A stretch of DNA of 64,000 bases from Candidatus Nitrotoga sp. AM1P (GCF_013168275.1 NZ_AP019547.1:62001-126000), one strand, 5' to 3'; positions 1 to 9,048 are shown, counted from the first letter of the stretch. Notes: generated by a model not told the origin, from the sequence alone. Program-made: numbers and translations.

Positions 1-1
1 G

Positions 2-427
2 TTAACGATCCTCGTGTATCTTTGTGTATACCTTACCTTGACCACTTACATACTTCATAATCATCTCTTCGTTACCATGCTTCCCAACGCTACTTGCAAA
101 ATATCCGCTTGTCCAAAACTCTCCACCCCACAATTGCTTCTTGACCTCTGGACATCTACGAAATATCTCTCGTCCCGTTATACTCTTAATTACTCTGACC
201 ACCTCTGACACTGACTTGGTGGGTACACTTTGCACCAAAAAATGAACATGCTCTTCATCCGCACCTATCTCTAAAAATTTGATCTCATACCTCTTCTCTA
301 TCTCAATACATACGTCTCTTAACCCATCCTCTACCTTTTTACTGAATACCATCCGACGATACTTCGCTGGACACACTATGTGGTACAGCAATACCGTTAC
401 ATTATGCTTCTTAATGAATGTATTCAC
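2..427 (-). CDS. tnpA: IS200/IS605-type transposase TnpA
   Basis: A complete 141-residue single-strand (Y1, HUH) transposase, the usual size for this family. The HUH motif is visible as H60-V-H62 in EEHVHFLV, and the probable nucleophile is Y126 in the C-terminal helix (MKYVSGQG). Family knowledge: the dimer cuts and rejoins one DNA strand at subterminal hairpins and makes no target duplication. The start is a GTG at 425-427; the nearby ATG lies in another frame. Only the tnpA half is present, with no TnpB, so this is an IS200-like or isolated element. The gene ends at the window edge, so the downstream end of the element is not visible. A REP-associated transposase (RAYT) is a less likely alternative. 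Confidence 0.9.
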   Translation of the reverse strand: MNTFIKKHNVTVLLYHIVCPAKYRRMVFSKKVEDGLRDVCIEIEKRYEIKFLEIGADEEHVHFLVQSVPTKSVSEVVRVIKSITGREIFRRCPEVKKQLWGGEFWTSGYFASSVGKHGNEEMIMKYVSGQGKVYTKIHEDR

Positions 428-463
428 TCATCCATCCAGTTTAAGTCAAAGTCAAAGGCAAAG

Positions 464-479
464 TCGCGGCAAGCCGCGA
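464..479. repeat. Perfect hairpin near the end of the IS200-like element
   Basis: TCGCGGC and GCCGCGA (7-bp arms, AA loop) lie about 40 bp outside the tnpA start. IS200/IS605 ends carry subterminal imperfect hairpins recognised by TnpA, so this is probably the transposase-binding hairpin, with the element end just beyond it. The cleavage site cannot be fixed from one end only. Confidence 0.45.
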
Positions 480-487
480 GGAATCAT

Positions 488-691
488 ACCCAAGAGATTG
501 ATCTCCAAGAGTTCACGGCAATCTATCAAGAAGAAGTTGGCGAAATGCTTTCACGCGCAGAAGCAAGTGAAGTTGCTTTCTGTTTGGTCAACCTGGACAT
601 GCAACTCACCAAGGCACTACTCAGTGAACAAAAGGATGTCCTTAAACTGATGGAGGTGGGGCATTTCCAGTCTCAATTTCGGATTTTATAG
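488..691 (+). pseudogene. Possible gene fragment beside the IS end
   Basis: Just outside the IS hairpin an open frame encodes about 67 residues rich in E, A, Q and L (QEIDLQEFTAIYQEEVGEML is typical) and ends at TAG 689-691. It reads like an amphipathic helical protein, but its only ATG lies far upstream inside the transposase frame. It may be the 3' remnant of a gene truncated by IS insertion. I do not recognise the family and a chance frame is possible. The following bases to 987 hold no convincing gene on either strand. Confidence 0.25.
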
Positions 692-987
692 CCAATTAAC
701 AAAAAACACCCCAGCAGGATCAATGCAGTACCTATCCTTCATTTGGTAGTTCGTAATCCAGCTCTTCATTCATACCGTCGATCATGAGGGGTTTCATTCT
801 CCATGTCCAAAATCATTGGCTACATCACGATTAGTAGCGTTCCATAAGCGTCGTTTTATGGACACAGGCGGTGCAGATGAAATAGGCAAGTTCTGACATA
901 AAGAACCCTATCGTCTACAGGCGTTATGTAATGTTGCCCCTTTCTGGTGTCCATAGCATCGGCCCCATCACTGCGACGATTATGCCA

Positions 988-1416
988 TCATGGCACGGAG
1001 ATGATTTGTTTACCCGGAATCCTCGTTCTATGTCCGTCTAGGGTCACTTCGAAATAGTACTCTATAGGTCCAACAACGTCATGCAAGGCACGCGATATGC
1101 GGAATTCATACCACTGCATCGACTCATTGCTGGAAATAATATGTCCGGATACCTTATGAATCTGATTAGATCCGGTCGAATTGTAAAACATAATTACATC
1201 AGTATAGCGTCCATGAATCGGACCCCCTCCCCCCCAAACCGTAAGCCTCAGTCCGAGGCGAACCGACCCGTCAGGCTCAATAACAGGAGACGGTTGATCA
1301 GAACCCCCACCACCTGGCTCGAAGTACGGCAGAGCCCAACACGTAATTCCGACGACAGCAACGAAGACTGCGAGGAATGTCCGCAATAGAGTTGATCGCT
1401 TGATACGCATTGACAT
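988..1416 (-). CDS. Hypothetical secreted or membrane-anchored protein
   Basis: 142 residues of unknown family. The N-terminus is a basic stretch (MSMRIKRSTLLR) followed by a hydrophobic run of about 18 residues, consistent with a signal peptide or single anchor. A glycine-rich linker (about residues 35-38 and 62-66) precedes a beta-rich tail with no cysteines or catalytic motif that I recognise. It follows the MauE-TlpA gene on the same strand after 130 bp and could be the last gene of that operon, though no strong ribosome-binding site is visible. Start choice between the two ATGs (1416 or 1410) is open. Confidence 0.55.
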   Translation of the reverse strand: MSMRIKRSTLLRTFLAVFVAVVGITCWALPYFEPGGGGSDQPSPVIEPDGSVRLGLRLTVWGGGGPIHGRYTDVIMFYNSTGSNQIHKVSGHIISSNESMQWYEFRISRALHDVVGPIEYYFEVTLDGHRTRIPGKQIISVP

Positions 1417-1546
1417 ACAGCTTTAATATTAATTAAATGATGTTTTTATAGTAAAGGAGGACGCAATAGATGTCAAAGCAAGGTTGGTAGGAAATTGATT
1501 ACAAGGATTTGTCAATCAGCCCTATTACTGTAGTTCATGATAATCG

Positions 1547-2677
1547 TTACGCGATTGATTGGTTCCCCGACAGCGAAGGCGTGAATAACTCACGAGATGG
1601 GACGCTCAGGTGATGAGGCATGAGCTCGTGCACCAGCGAAGCGATATCAAGTTCGCCGAGTGCTAGATGCGAATCAATTAGTCCGTCGACATTTATGCGT
1701 ACAGCACTCGGAGTTGCGACAGCCATATATAGATTGGCGACTTCTCGATCAGTTTGGAGAAGAACTTTATCCAAACTGAGTTCCCCGAGCTTGGCCAGAT
1801 TTTCTTGGACAGAGCCGCGACTGACTAATACGAGAGTGATTTCAAACCCTGACTCCTGTTCAAGTAGTGCTAAGCGAGGCAACATAGCGGTGCATGGACC
1901 GCATCCCGGGTCAGAGAACACTAGTAGCACCGGTTTTCTTATAACCAGCAAATCATCAAGCGAGACTGTACCACCGCGCAGGCGCGGCAAAGAAAAATAC
2001 GGCGCTAGTGTACCGACATCTAGTCCCTGAGCAGTCGAAATAGGCTTGGGCACGGGTCCGATCCCGGCAGCTTCCAGTCGCAGCTCTAAGTTGTCGATGC
2101 GAAGCATCAAGCGTCCTTGCTGGTGGGTGAGCGTCAAAATTATCCAGCCCCCGATGCCTATAAGCGCAACAAACAGTCCAACTAGCATTGTTGAGACTCC
2201 AAGGCTGGCGAACACGCCACTTAACCATGCAGCAATGCTCAGGTGCTCGAATTGAGCACCGTATAGCGCCAGAAACAGACTACAAGCAATCAATCCGACG
2301 TTGCGCAGCAACGTGACTGCGTTGATTGGTTTGGCATTGGCCCCGAAACAGTTGCATGCTGGGTGCCTTCCCTGCGCGAGATTGAAAGTGATTGCTAACG
2401 TAAATGCAACCAGCAATAGCAACGAGGCGACGCTAGTCCACCAGACCGTACTGCTCGGGATCAGTAACATAGCTAGACTCAGCTCGACGAACGGTAATGC
2501 CATCCCAATTGGTTTCCGAAGGCTATACGGGACGCCGAAGTCGATCAACCCTTCCTTGAAGCCTTGAGGGTTGCTGAGTTTGGCGATACCTGCGGTGATG
2601 AATACGGCAATGAGAATAAGCCTCGCAGTAACTAACAGCTCGTTGATGCTCACGACAACCAACGGGCTATCTATCAC
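1547..2677 (-). CDS. MauE-like membrane domain fused to TlpA/MauD-like thioredoxin domain
   Basis: 376 residues. The N-terminal half (about 10-185) is a multi-helix MauE/DoxX-type membrane domain with a conserved-looking cysteine pair, C108-N-C110-F-G. The C-terminal half (about 220-350) is a periplasmic thioredoxin fold with the redox motif C259-G-P-C262 in a VFSDPGCGPC context. In methylamine-utilisation operons, separate MauE and MauD proteins are needed to mature MauA, a Tat-exported subunit with six disulfides. Here the two are one protein. The ATG overlaps the stop of the upstream cysteine-rich PLA2-like gene by 4 nt (2674-2677), so the two are probably translationally coupled. Inference: this protein makes or shuffles disulfides in that neighbour. 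A general thiol oxidoreductase role is the alternative. Confidence 0.85.
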   Translation of the reverse strand: MIDSPLVVVSINELLVTARLILIAVFITAGIAKLSNPQGFKEGLIDFGVPYSLRKPIGMALPFVELSLAMLLIPSSTVWWTSVASLLLLVAFTLAITFNLAQGRHPACNCFGANAKPINAVTLLRNVGLIACSLFLALYGAQFEHLSIAAWLSGVFASLGVSTMLVGLFVALIGIGGWIILTLTHQQGRLMLRIDNLELRLEAAGIGPVPKPISTAQGLDVGTLAPYFSLPRLRGGTVSLDDLLVIRKPVLLVFSDPGCGPCTAMLPRLALLEQESGFEITLVLVSRGSVQENLAKLGELSLDKVLLQTDREVANLYMAVATPSAVRINVDGLIDSHLALGELDIASLVHELMPHHLSVPSRELFTPSLSGNQSIA

Positions 2678-3690
2678 CTGAACGTACCTCCACCCATGGT
2701 CGGCCAGCTCGCAATCTTCGAAGACCGGGATACTACGAGAGCCGGAGTCACATCACCGCACAGAGGACCGCAGACACCGACGCTTCCTCCGCAACAGCTC
2801 GTTGCTGCACATCCGTAACCTGGCGGGCAGCCAGCGCTAGAGGAGCATGGCGTCAACCCAGCACAAGGCGTGCTTCCAGGGATGCATGCGCCGTCACCCT
2901 CAGGGGTTGAGAAGCAAAGGCAATCAGGATTATTACCCGAACAACTTGGCAGATTCCCGCAAGATCCTCCAGCACAAGGGGTAGTGCAAGAATTGGTGCT
3001 ACAGCAATCGCAAGATTGCTTTTGCGCTCCGTCGTAATAAGTCTGCCCAAGATTATTAACGAAGCTGTAATACGTGTCCGCCGTCGATATGCACATTCCT
3101 CGCTTTTTACTCTGCAAGAAGCCATTACCGGGATAGGCAGTATTACATGCCGCCCTCAAGGAGTTCTGAAAATCAGTGTCACATGTGACCTTGGCACTAT
3201 TACATTTGTCATAGCAACAGTCATGGACATTGCAGGAAGGGCGAAAATCCGCCGCCAAAAAACCATTTGGAACCCCTACGCCACCATTGCCTCCGCAGCC
3301 ATTTGGAATGCAAGTATGAGTGGCATTGGGTACCTTGCTTGGGCACCGTGTCAAATCCGCGATTGGGTTTTTCTGAACGACGCCCGTCGGCGTGCAGCAC
3401 GCAAGTTCCGGGTTATACGGCGTACCGTTGCACAGGCAATTCGCGCCCGCCCATGCTGTCTTAATGCCAAACTTAGCCAGAGCGATACCAGCTAAGCCGG
3501 CCACTGCGGTTTTAAGAACTTCACGTCGTGATAAAGAACCCGCCATGGATCGTACAAGGTTGTCGAATAAGTCATCGGCGCTAAGGCTGCTGCCCTGCCG
3601 CGTTGAAACTGGATCATCAACGGTTGACTCATGTGCAGAAATGTCCCGGACGGCAACATGTTTGCGCAGTCGAGCGTTAAAATTACTCAT
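2674..3690 (-). CDS. Tat-exported cysteine-rich phospholipase A2-like protein
   Basis: 338 residues. A long N-terminal region leads to a twin-arginine signal (SLSRREVLK, R55-R56), a hydrophobic stretch and an AWA-type cleavage site near residue 81. The mature part has 32 cysteines and none precede the signal. The phospholipase A2 active-site helix is visible as CNVHDCCYDKC (H156-D157), followed by a K-x-x-C-D-x-x-F pattern like group XII enzymes. A glycine-rich NGCGGNGG segment at 130-137 may form the calcium loop. After about residue 225 comes a second cysteine-rich region of knot- or EGF-like spacing. Expected activity is sn-2 hydrolysis of phospholipids outside the cytoplasm. Tat use would imply folding before export, which is odd for so many disulfides and links the gene to the coupled MauE-TlpA protein downstream. 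Confidence 0.8.
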   Translation of the reverse strand: MSNFNARLRKHVAVRDISAHESTVDDPVSTRQGSSLSADDLFDNLVRSMAGSLSRREVLKTAVAGLAGIALAKFGIKTAWAGANCLCNGTPYNPELACCTPTGVVQKNPIADLTRCPSKVPNATHTCIPNGCGGNGGVGVPNGFLAADFRPSCNVHDCCYDKCNSAKVTCDTDFQNSLRAACNTAYPGNGFLQSKKRGMCISTADTYYSFVNNLGQTYYDGAQKQSCDCCSTNSCTTPCAGGSCGNLPSCSGNNPDCLCFSTPEGDGACIPGSTPCAGLTPCSSSAGCPPGYGCAATSCCGGSVGVCGPLCGDVTPALVVSRSSKIASWPTMGGGTFR

Positions 3691-3743
3691 TAGTCCTCCT
3701 CTGATAGAAGCTCAGTCTGCCTGCACGCTTGCCGTAGCTTACC

Positions 3744-4493
3744 CTACAGCGTGCGGCGGGGTGTAACGACGACGTCTGGGGCAACCAGCCCGCTCTCGTC
3801 CGTGTCTTGCCTCCAAGATGTCAGCACATATGGTGTTGACTCCGAATACCCTGTGGGGCTTTGAATCTGAAACCCTCCCAATGTATCACCGGGACGCACA
3901 TGATTTGGGTATGGGAAATTCTCGTCAGCAGCGATCCAGCCTACATACGTTGCGTTATCGGTTTCCACGATCCAGCCCGGCGGAGTCCCAGTTACTATTA
4001 CAGGCGCAGCGATCGTCAGCGAAAAGCCAGCCAGAAACTGCTGAGAACTTTCCGGTTCATCGTTGTAAATGGTGTAGTTCCAAGTTGAAGTTTGGACGAG
4101 TGCTTGAACACGTGCTCTCAACAAATCCACGGGGTAAGCACTTGGTACGGGAATGGTCACATACCGGTTGACTGAGAATCCGATCTGTGATCCCTCTGCC
4201 CCGTAGAACCCACGAACCGTTAGTAAGTACTTCTGACCTGGAATTAGGCCAAGCGCTCCGAAGCGCGCATTCGTCGCACCGTTATTGCCCGCGGCCAAAT
4301 TCCCCACAAAAACCGGAAAAGATACAGGGCTCAGCCGTGGTGCAGATGCAACTGTAAAGCCCGTGATAAAGACATTCGGCGCAAATTCAGTTCCACCATT
4401 TATTAGGGGCATAGAGACAAACAGTTCAATCCCAGTATTGATCAGAGTTGGCGCTGCGCTAACTAGCTTTGGCGAAACGATAGTTATAGCCAT
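3744..4493 (-). CDS. Hypothetical beta-rich protein in the PLA2 operon
   Basis: 249 residues that I do not recognise. The sequence alternates short hydrophobic strands with G, N, T and P turns and no long helix, like one or two immunoglobulin or fibronectin-type domains. There is no clear signal peptide (it begins MAITIVSPKL), no cysteine cluster and no catalytic motif. The gene overlaps the end of the PEP-CTERM gene upstream by 10 nt and lies 53 bp before the PLA2-like gene, so all are probably one transcript. A structural or adhesive role is possible but not shown. Confidence 0.6.
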   Translation of the reverse strand: MAITIVSPKLVSAAPTLINTGIELFVSMPLINGGTEFAPNVFITGFTVASAPRLSPVSFPVFVGNLAAGNNGATNARFGALGLIPGQKYLLTVRGFYGAEGSQIGFSVNRYVTIPVPSAYPVDLLRARVQALVQTSTWNYTIYNDEPESSQQFLAGFSLTIAAPVIVTGTPPGWIVETDNATYVGWIAADENFPYPNHVRPGDTLGGFQIQSPTGYSESTPYVLTSWRQDTDESGLVAPDVVVTPRRTL

Positions 4494-5053
4494 ATTGACC
4501 TCCCTACGCGTGCCTTATGCCAATTGCCCTTGTCTGCAATAAGCCGACGATGGAAAGCGACGAGAAGTATTATGAACCCCAAGGTAAAAAGGGCGGTAGT
4601 CGACGGCTCGGGGACATTACTGGTTACACCATTGACCGCGACAGTAACGTTGATGGTATCGGTCAAATTGCCGTTCATATCCTGTAACAACACCTGAAGT
4701 TCCCTAATGCCCGACGCCGCGAGTAGATTTACATCAACGTTAAAGAGCGCTACATTAGCGGAGAACGTGAAATCGGGCAGGGTGAAAGGTATTGTGCCCA
4801 ACACTTGATTGGGCGACAGAACGTTAAAGTCGAACGCCAAGAAGTCTAGGAATAAATCGGTGGATTCGAGAATATGCCCAGTTCTATTGGTGATAACTCC
4901 CATAAAGATAACTGTGTCTCCCGGTGCTGCGGACACAGTAGGATTGGTAATCGACCATTCCAATGGCGTAGCGTAGGAGGCTACAGATACCGCAGTCCCT
5001 GCAATTAGGATCAAAACTCGAAGCATCAGAGAACGTAAACCGACATAGATCAT
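4484..5053 (-). CDS. PEP-CTERM sorting domain protein
   Basis: 189 residues. The N-terminal signal sequence (about residues 7-28, ending SYATP) is followed by a beta-rich domain. Near the C-terminus the PEP-CTERM signature NVPEPST precedes a hydrophobic helix and a basic FHRRL stop-transfer. Proteins of this type are cut and anchored or released by exosortase (EpsH) in biofilm-forming Gram-negatives; no exosortase is in the window. About 18 residues follow the usual basic end, which is longer than normal and overlaps the next gene by 10 nt, so the stop may have drifted. First gene of a probable four- or five-gene minus-strand operon. Confidence 0.8.
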   Translation of the reverse strand: MIYVGLRSLMLRVLILIAGTAVSVASYATPLEWSITNPTVSAAPGDTVIFMGVITNRTGHILESTDLFLDFLAFDFNVLSPNQVLGTIPFTLPDFTFSANVALFNVDVNLLAASGIRELQVLLQDMNGNLTDTINVTVAVNGVTSNVPEPSTTALFTLGFIILLVAFHRRLIADKGNWHKARVGRSIWL

Positions 5054-5501
5054 ATAACCCTCCCGCTTTATAATAACTTAGTGTTGACCCTCTGTGTCTA
5101 GATATGCCGGATTTTGCTGACAATCTGTGATCACCGGTGAAGCGTCTAGTAGGTGGGCTTTCATGCTTCAAAAGCCAACCTTGGTTACTGCTCGGATCGG
5201 GGCGTATTGTTCGATAAATTTGAATGAGCCATTGTTTCTCTAATGTAAATATATCAATAACCTGACGAGATATATAAAATCAATTCTTCCCGGCGAATAT
5301 GGCCGTTTACACAAGGTTACTTACACCTAAGCCAACCTATTTTTAATTCCCCTTACAATAAATTATGTTTAAAACTAATTTATGAAAAAAGCTTTAAGTA
5401 CAATATATTAAGCAAATTACATGCCAATAATGCACTATCAATAACAAGTTATTGATTTAATATTATTATTTATTTAATCAAATTAACATGGCAATCTTCA
5501 T

Positions 5502-5727
5502 AGCATACCTCAATGTAATAAATTCCGACAAAAAAAGCGCCAGGAGGGCGCTTGAATAGCGACTTATTTGTCTTTATCCCAGATCGTCCATTGGCGCAGT
5601 ACATCGTTGAAAAATAAGGAAAATAGGTAATGGATACAATAAAAATCCCATTTTTTTATTGAATTCATGGTTCATAATGGACGATCTGAATTTTAAAGCA
5701 TACCTCAAAGTGTAATGAATTCAGACA
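5502..5727. repeat. Direct repeats enclosing an inverted repeat, non-coding
   Basis: Two near-identical copies of a roughly 30-bp sequence beginning AGCATACCTCAA (5502-5530 and 5697-5727) bracket a non-coding segment. Inside is a perfect 13-bp inverted repeat, CAGATCGTCCATT at 5580-5592 with its complement at 5676-5688. The arrangement resembles a small non-autonomous element or a duplicated regulatory site. The remainder of 5054-5944 is AT-rich and holds no gene; the right side of 5054 must contain the promoter of the PEP-CTERM operon. Confidence 0.5.
5531..5553 (-). terminator. Rho-independent terminator, minus strand
   Basis: Read on the minus strand, AAGCGCC / GGCGCTT forms a 7-bp GC-rich stem with a 5-nt loop, followed directly by seven T residues. 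It is a textbook intrinsic terminator, yet no minus-strand gene lies upstream of it before the transposase. It may end a lost gene or a small RNA starting between about 5560 and 5800. Confidence 0.7.
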
Positions 5728-5944
5728 ACGGACATATCTGAGACAAGAGATTGCTTTATAGTTTCGAACGACACAACAAACCCCCAATGGCAATCAAAAA
5801 CGGGGGTAATTTACATAAAGAGCCTTATCCAATGTGGTATGAGCCTGAACGAAAGCCGTATTTCCAACGAGGAATGAGTCTGAAGCGAGGAATCTGAGGT
5901 TGATTTAAAGATGTGGGTTGATCATTACCAGGATGATGATCAAC

Positions 5945-7195
5945 ATGAACGAAACACGGCTTTGTGCGATTGAACAGATCGAGCAATTTCTCAATGGCTG
6001 CACCCAGATTGAGTTCACAAAGTCTGGTGACGACAGCGAGCGCTACGAGCACATTAGCCGCGTGCTCAAGCGCTTTGACTACCCCAGACAAGGCAAGCGA
6101 GAGAAAGGTGTGCTGCTGAAGTATCTGCCAGTCACCAGCGGCTACAGCCTTGCGCAGGTCACCCGTCTGGTCACGCAGTGGTTCACAAACCGTTTAGCTG
6201 CCGTACCCCTGTCCAAACGCTATCGTGCGCCTACGGCTCCCTTTGCGCGCAAATACACGGCTATCGATATCGCACTGCTCGTCGAGAGGGACAAAGCCAA
6301 TGAAGACGCGTGTGGCCCGGCAATAGCGCACCGCTTGCCGCGTGCTTACAGCGTCTATGGCGATACACGTTATGAGCGGCTATCTACGTTGTCTGTTTCG
6401 CACCTGCGCAAAAGCACGGGTTATCAAGCCTTGCGGGTGATTTTCATCAAGACCCATCCGGTGCGCAATTCCATCGGAGTACGCAAAGTGCCACGCCCCA
6501 ATGGGAGGGTCGGTTCTGTGCGTATCGACACCGTCCACCAGGGCGATCTTGACGGCATCAAGGGCGTATATCACATCACCTGCGTTGACGCTGTGAGCCA
6601 GTGGCAAGTCGAGGCGTGCGTGCAGGGTATCAGCGAGGCATTTTTGTTGCCCGTACTGGAGTTAATCATCGAACAATTCCCGTTTGTGATTTTGGGCTTT
6701 CACTCGGACAACGGTTCCGAGTACATCAACGGCCCAGTGGCGAGAATCCTTGAGAAACTGCGCATCGAACAAACCAAATCGCGCTCGCGCCACAGTAACA
6801 ATAACGCGCTGGCAGAGAGCAAGAATGCCAGTGTGGTGCGCATGCACATGGACTACGAACATATCCCCCAGAAGTACGCTAAACCCATCAATGCGTTCTA
6901 TCAGGAAACGTTCAATCCATGGCTCAATTTTCACCGCCCGTGCATGTTTGCGACCGAGATCATTAGCCCGAAAGGCAAAATCATAAAGCGCTATAAAAAC
7001 GAGGATGTGAAGACTCCGCTGGAGTGCTGGGTGCAGTTGAAGACAAAGGGTTGGGTCACCCTCAAAAAGGGCATCACGCTGGAAGCTTTGCAGGCGCTTG
7101 CGAAGTCTAAAATAGACTTGGCTGCGGCCCAGGAAATGCAACGCGCCAGGAGTGAATTATTTGAAGGTTTTGTAAAACCAAAACGCCGGGCATAA
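5945..7195 (+). CDS. DDE integrase-core transposase
   Basis: About 416 residues from the ATG at 5945, which has AGGA 11 nt upstream; in-frame ATGs at 5933 and 5936 and a TTG at 5918 are alternatives. The retroviral-integrase type DDE core is visible as RIDTVHQGD, then FHSDNGSEY, then NALAESKN. The N-terminal region is probably a helix-turn-helix DNA-binding part (SGYSLAQVTRLVTQWF). It resembles IS481-like or other single-ORF integrase-core transposases, but the exact IS family is not certain. The frame is intact. I could not identify the terminal inverted repeats of the element with confidence. Confidence 0.85.
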   Translation: MNETRLCAIEQIEQFLNGCTQIEFTKSGDDSERYEHISRVLKRFDYPRQGKREKGVLLKYLPVTSGYSLAQVTRLVTQWFTNRLAAVPLSKRYRAPTAPFARKYTAIDIALLVERDKANEDACGPAIAHRLPRAYSVYGDTRYERLSTLSVSHLRKSTGYQALRVIFIKTHPVRNSIGVRKVPRPNGRVGSVRIDTVHQGDLDGIKGVYHITCVDAVSQWQVEACVQGISEAFLLPVLELIIEQFPFVILGFHSDNGSEYINGPVARILEKLRIEQTKSRSRHSNNNALAESKNASVVRMHMDYEHIPQKYAKPINAFYQETFNPWLNFHRPCMFATEIISPKGKIIKRYKNEDVKTPLECWVQLKTKGWVTLKKGITLEALQALAKSKIDLAAAQEMQRARSELFEGFVKPKRRA

Positions 7196-7547
7196 CTGAT
7201 CGAAAAACGACACCGGAAAAACCCCAATTCTTGAGACTGGAATCATAAAAAATAAACTCAAAACCGATTAGCAGAAATCCATTAAACTTTATGTTTAACC
7301 CGACCAACCCGCACCATCAAATCACCAAGTCCGTAACCGCTTCAGGCTCATACCTGAGTTGGAAAATACTTAAAGGCGCAATGGTATGGATTGTGCAGAA
7401 ACGGTGTCAAGCGAATATCATTTTGCGGCAACATTCTTGCATGGAATCACATGCCAGAATTTCACCATGGAAAATTCATTATGATCGCCTTGGATGGTGT
7501 TCATGTCGGCCAAAAATGAGATTGCGGTATAAAGATGCTGTTCCAAA
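7196..7547. other. Intergenic, no gene seen
   Basis: 352 bp between the transposase stop and the comM stop. It probably contains the right end of the IS element (the AACCCGACC stretch near 7300 is a candidate), but no inverted repeat partner could be matched. Short open frames here have no ribosome-binding site or recognisable product. Confidence 0.4.
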
Positions 7548-9044
7548 CTAACCCTGTCTGCCCATCCTGCGATACTGAACAGCCTCGGCGATGTGAGAAG
7601 CAAGTATGTTCTCGCTGCCTGCCAGATCGGCAATAGTGCGCGCCACTTTCAGTACGCGGTGATAAGCGCGCGCCGATAAATTCAGGCGGGTGATGGCTTG
7701 CTGCAATAGTGCGGCGCCTTGTGCATCGGGCGCGCAGAGAACGTCAATCTCGCTTACCGTAAGCTGTGCGTTCGGTTTGTTCTGGCGGGTTAATGCATGT
7801 TGCCGCGCGACGTTTACACGTGCTTGAATATCACTATTTGATTCTCCATCAGCCTGTTTGAGCAAAGTTTCTTGTGGCACCGCAGGAACTTCGATCTGAA
7901 TGTCTATGCGATCTAACAGCGGACCAGAAATTTTGCTGCGATAGCGTGCAATTTGATCGGGGGTGCAACGGCACTTGCCGTTGTAATGACCAAGATAACC
8001 GCATGGGCAGGGGTTCATTGCAGCAAGTAACTGAAATTGCGCGCGGAAATCTGCGCGGCGCGTAGCGCGCGAGATGGTGATGCGTCCACTCTCCAGTGGC
8101 TCGCGCAGCACTTCCAGTACATGGCGCTCAAATTCCGGCAATTCATCAAGGAACAGCACGCCGTGCATTGCGATAGAGATTTCACCGGGACGCGGATTGC
8201 TGCCGCCGCCGACCATAGCTACAGCTGATGCGGTGTGGTGCGGTGATCGGTACGGTCTTGTTTTCCAGCGGCTTACATCAAACATGCCGCCTAACGATTG
8301 CATGGCTGCACTTTCCAATGCTTCAGCTTCAGTCATTTGCGGCAGGATGCCGGGGAAACGCGCTGCCAGCATCGATTTACCGGTGCCGGGCGGACCGCAC
8401 ATCAGTACGCTATGACCACCAGCAGCGGCAATCTCAAGCGCGCGCTTGGCTTGCCCTTGACCTTTCACTTCGCGCATGTCGGGATAGTCTGGCATAACAG
8501 GCTGTGCACTGGCGATTTGACGGGTGAGTGTAGAGCGGCCAGATAAATGCGCCGCTACCTGCAACAAAGATTGCGCAGGATACACCGCTGCATCTTCTAC
8601 CAGCGCCGCTTCGACAGCATTTATTTCGGGAAGAATAAATGCCCGCCCGTTGGATGCTGCGTGATAGGTCATTGCAAGTGCGCCGCGTATCGGTCGTAGT
8701 TCGCCGGTAAGCGCAAGTTCACCGGCAAATTCATATTCGGCAAGGCGATTTGAGGGTATTTGTCCAGATGCGGCGAGAATGCCTAGCGCGATGGGTAAAT
8801 CAAAACGTCCGCTTTCCTTGGGCAGGTCGGCTGGCGCGAGATTAACGGTGATGCGGCGGCTGGGAAATTCAAACTGGCAAGTGAGTAAGGCCGCACGGAC
8901 GCGATCCTTACTTTCTTTCACTTCGGTTTCCGGCAGGCCGACAATGGTGAAGCTGGGTAGACCGTTGGCCAGATGTACCTCGACCGTGACCAGTGCGGCA
9001 TCCATGCCGGAGAGGGCGCGGCTATATAAAACCGCGAGGCTCAT
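7548..9044 (-). CDS. comM: YifB/ComM family Mg-chelatase-like AAA ATPase
   Basis: 498 residues, normal length. Order of parts: an N-terminal Lon-protease-like fold (about 1-170, starting LAVLYSRALSGMDAALVTVE), a Walker A GPPGTGKS, a Walker B LFLDELPE, a small cysteine cluster (MNPCPCGYLGH...CRC) and a C-terminal Mg-chelatase domain. ComM is a hexameric helicase that promotes branch migration when natural-transformation DNA is integrated into the chromosome. It lies 4 bp after ubiK on the same strand, a pairing common in betaproteobacteria. The cysteine cluster is typical of the family. Confidence 0.93.
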   Translation of the reverse strand: MSLAVLYSRALSGMDAALVTVEVHLANGLPSFTIVGLPETEVKESKDRVRAALLTCQFEFPSRRITVNLAPADLPKESGRFDLPIALGILAASGQIPSNRLAEYEFAGELALTGELRPIRGALAMTYHAASNGRAFILPEINAVEAALVEDAAVYPAQSLLQVAAHLSGRSTLTRQIASAQPVMPDYPDMREVKGQGQAKRALEIAAAGGHSVLMCGPPGTGKSMLAARFPGILPQMTEAEALESAAMQSLGGMFDVSRWKTRPYRSPHHTASAVAMVGGGSNPRPGEISIAMHGVLFLDELPEFERHVLEVLREPLESGRITISRATRRADFRAQFQLLAAMNPCPCGYLGHYNGKCRCTPDQIARYRSKISGPLLDRIDIQIEVPAVPQETLLKQADGESNSDIQARVNVARQHALTRQNKPNAQLTVSEIDVLCAPDAQGAALLQQAITRLNLSARAYHRVLKVARTIADLAGSENILASHIAEAVQYRRMGRQG

Positions 9045-9048
9045 TTAT

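Noticed and set aside
7418..7633. 71-codon minus-strand frame overlapping the comM end
   Set aside because: Overlaps comM in another frame and shows no motif or ribosome-binding site.
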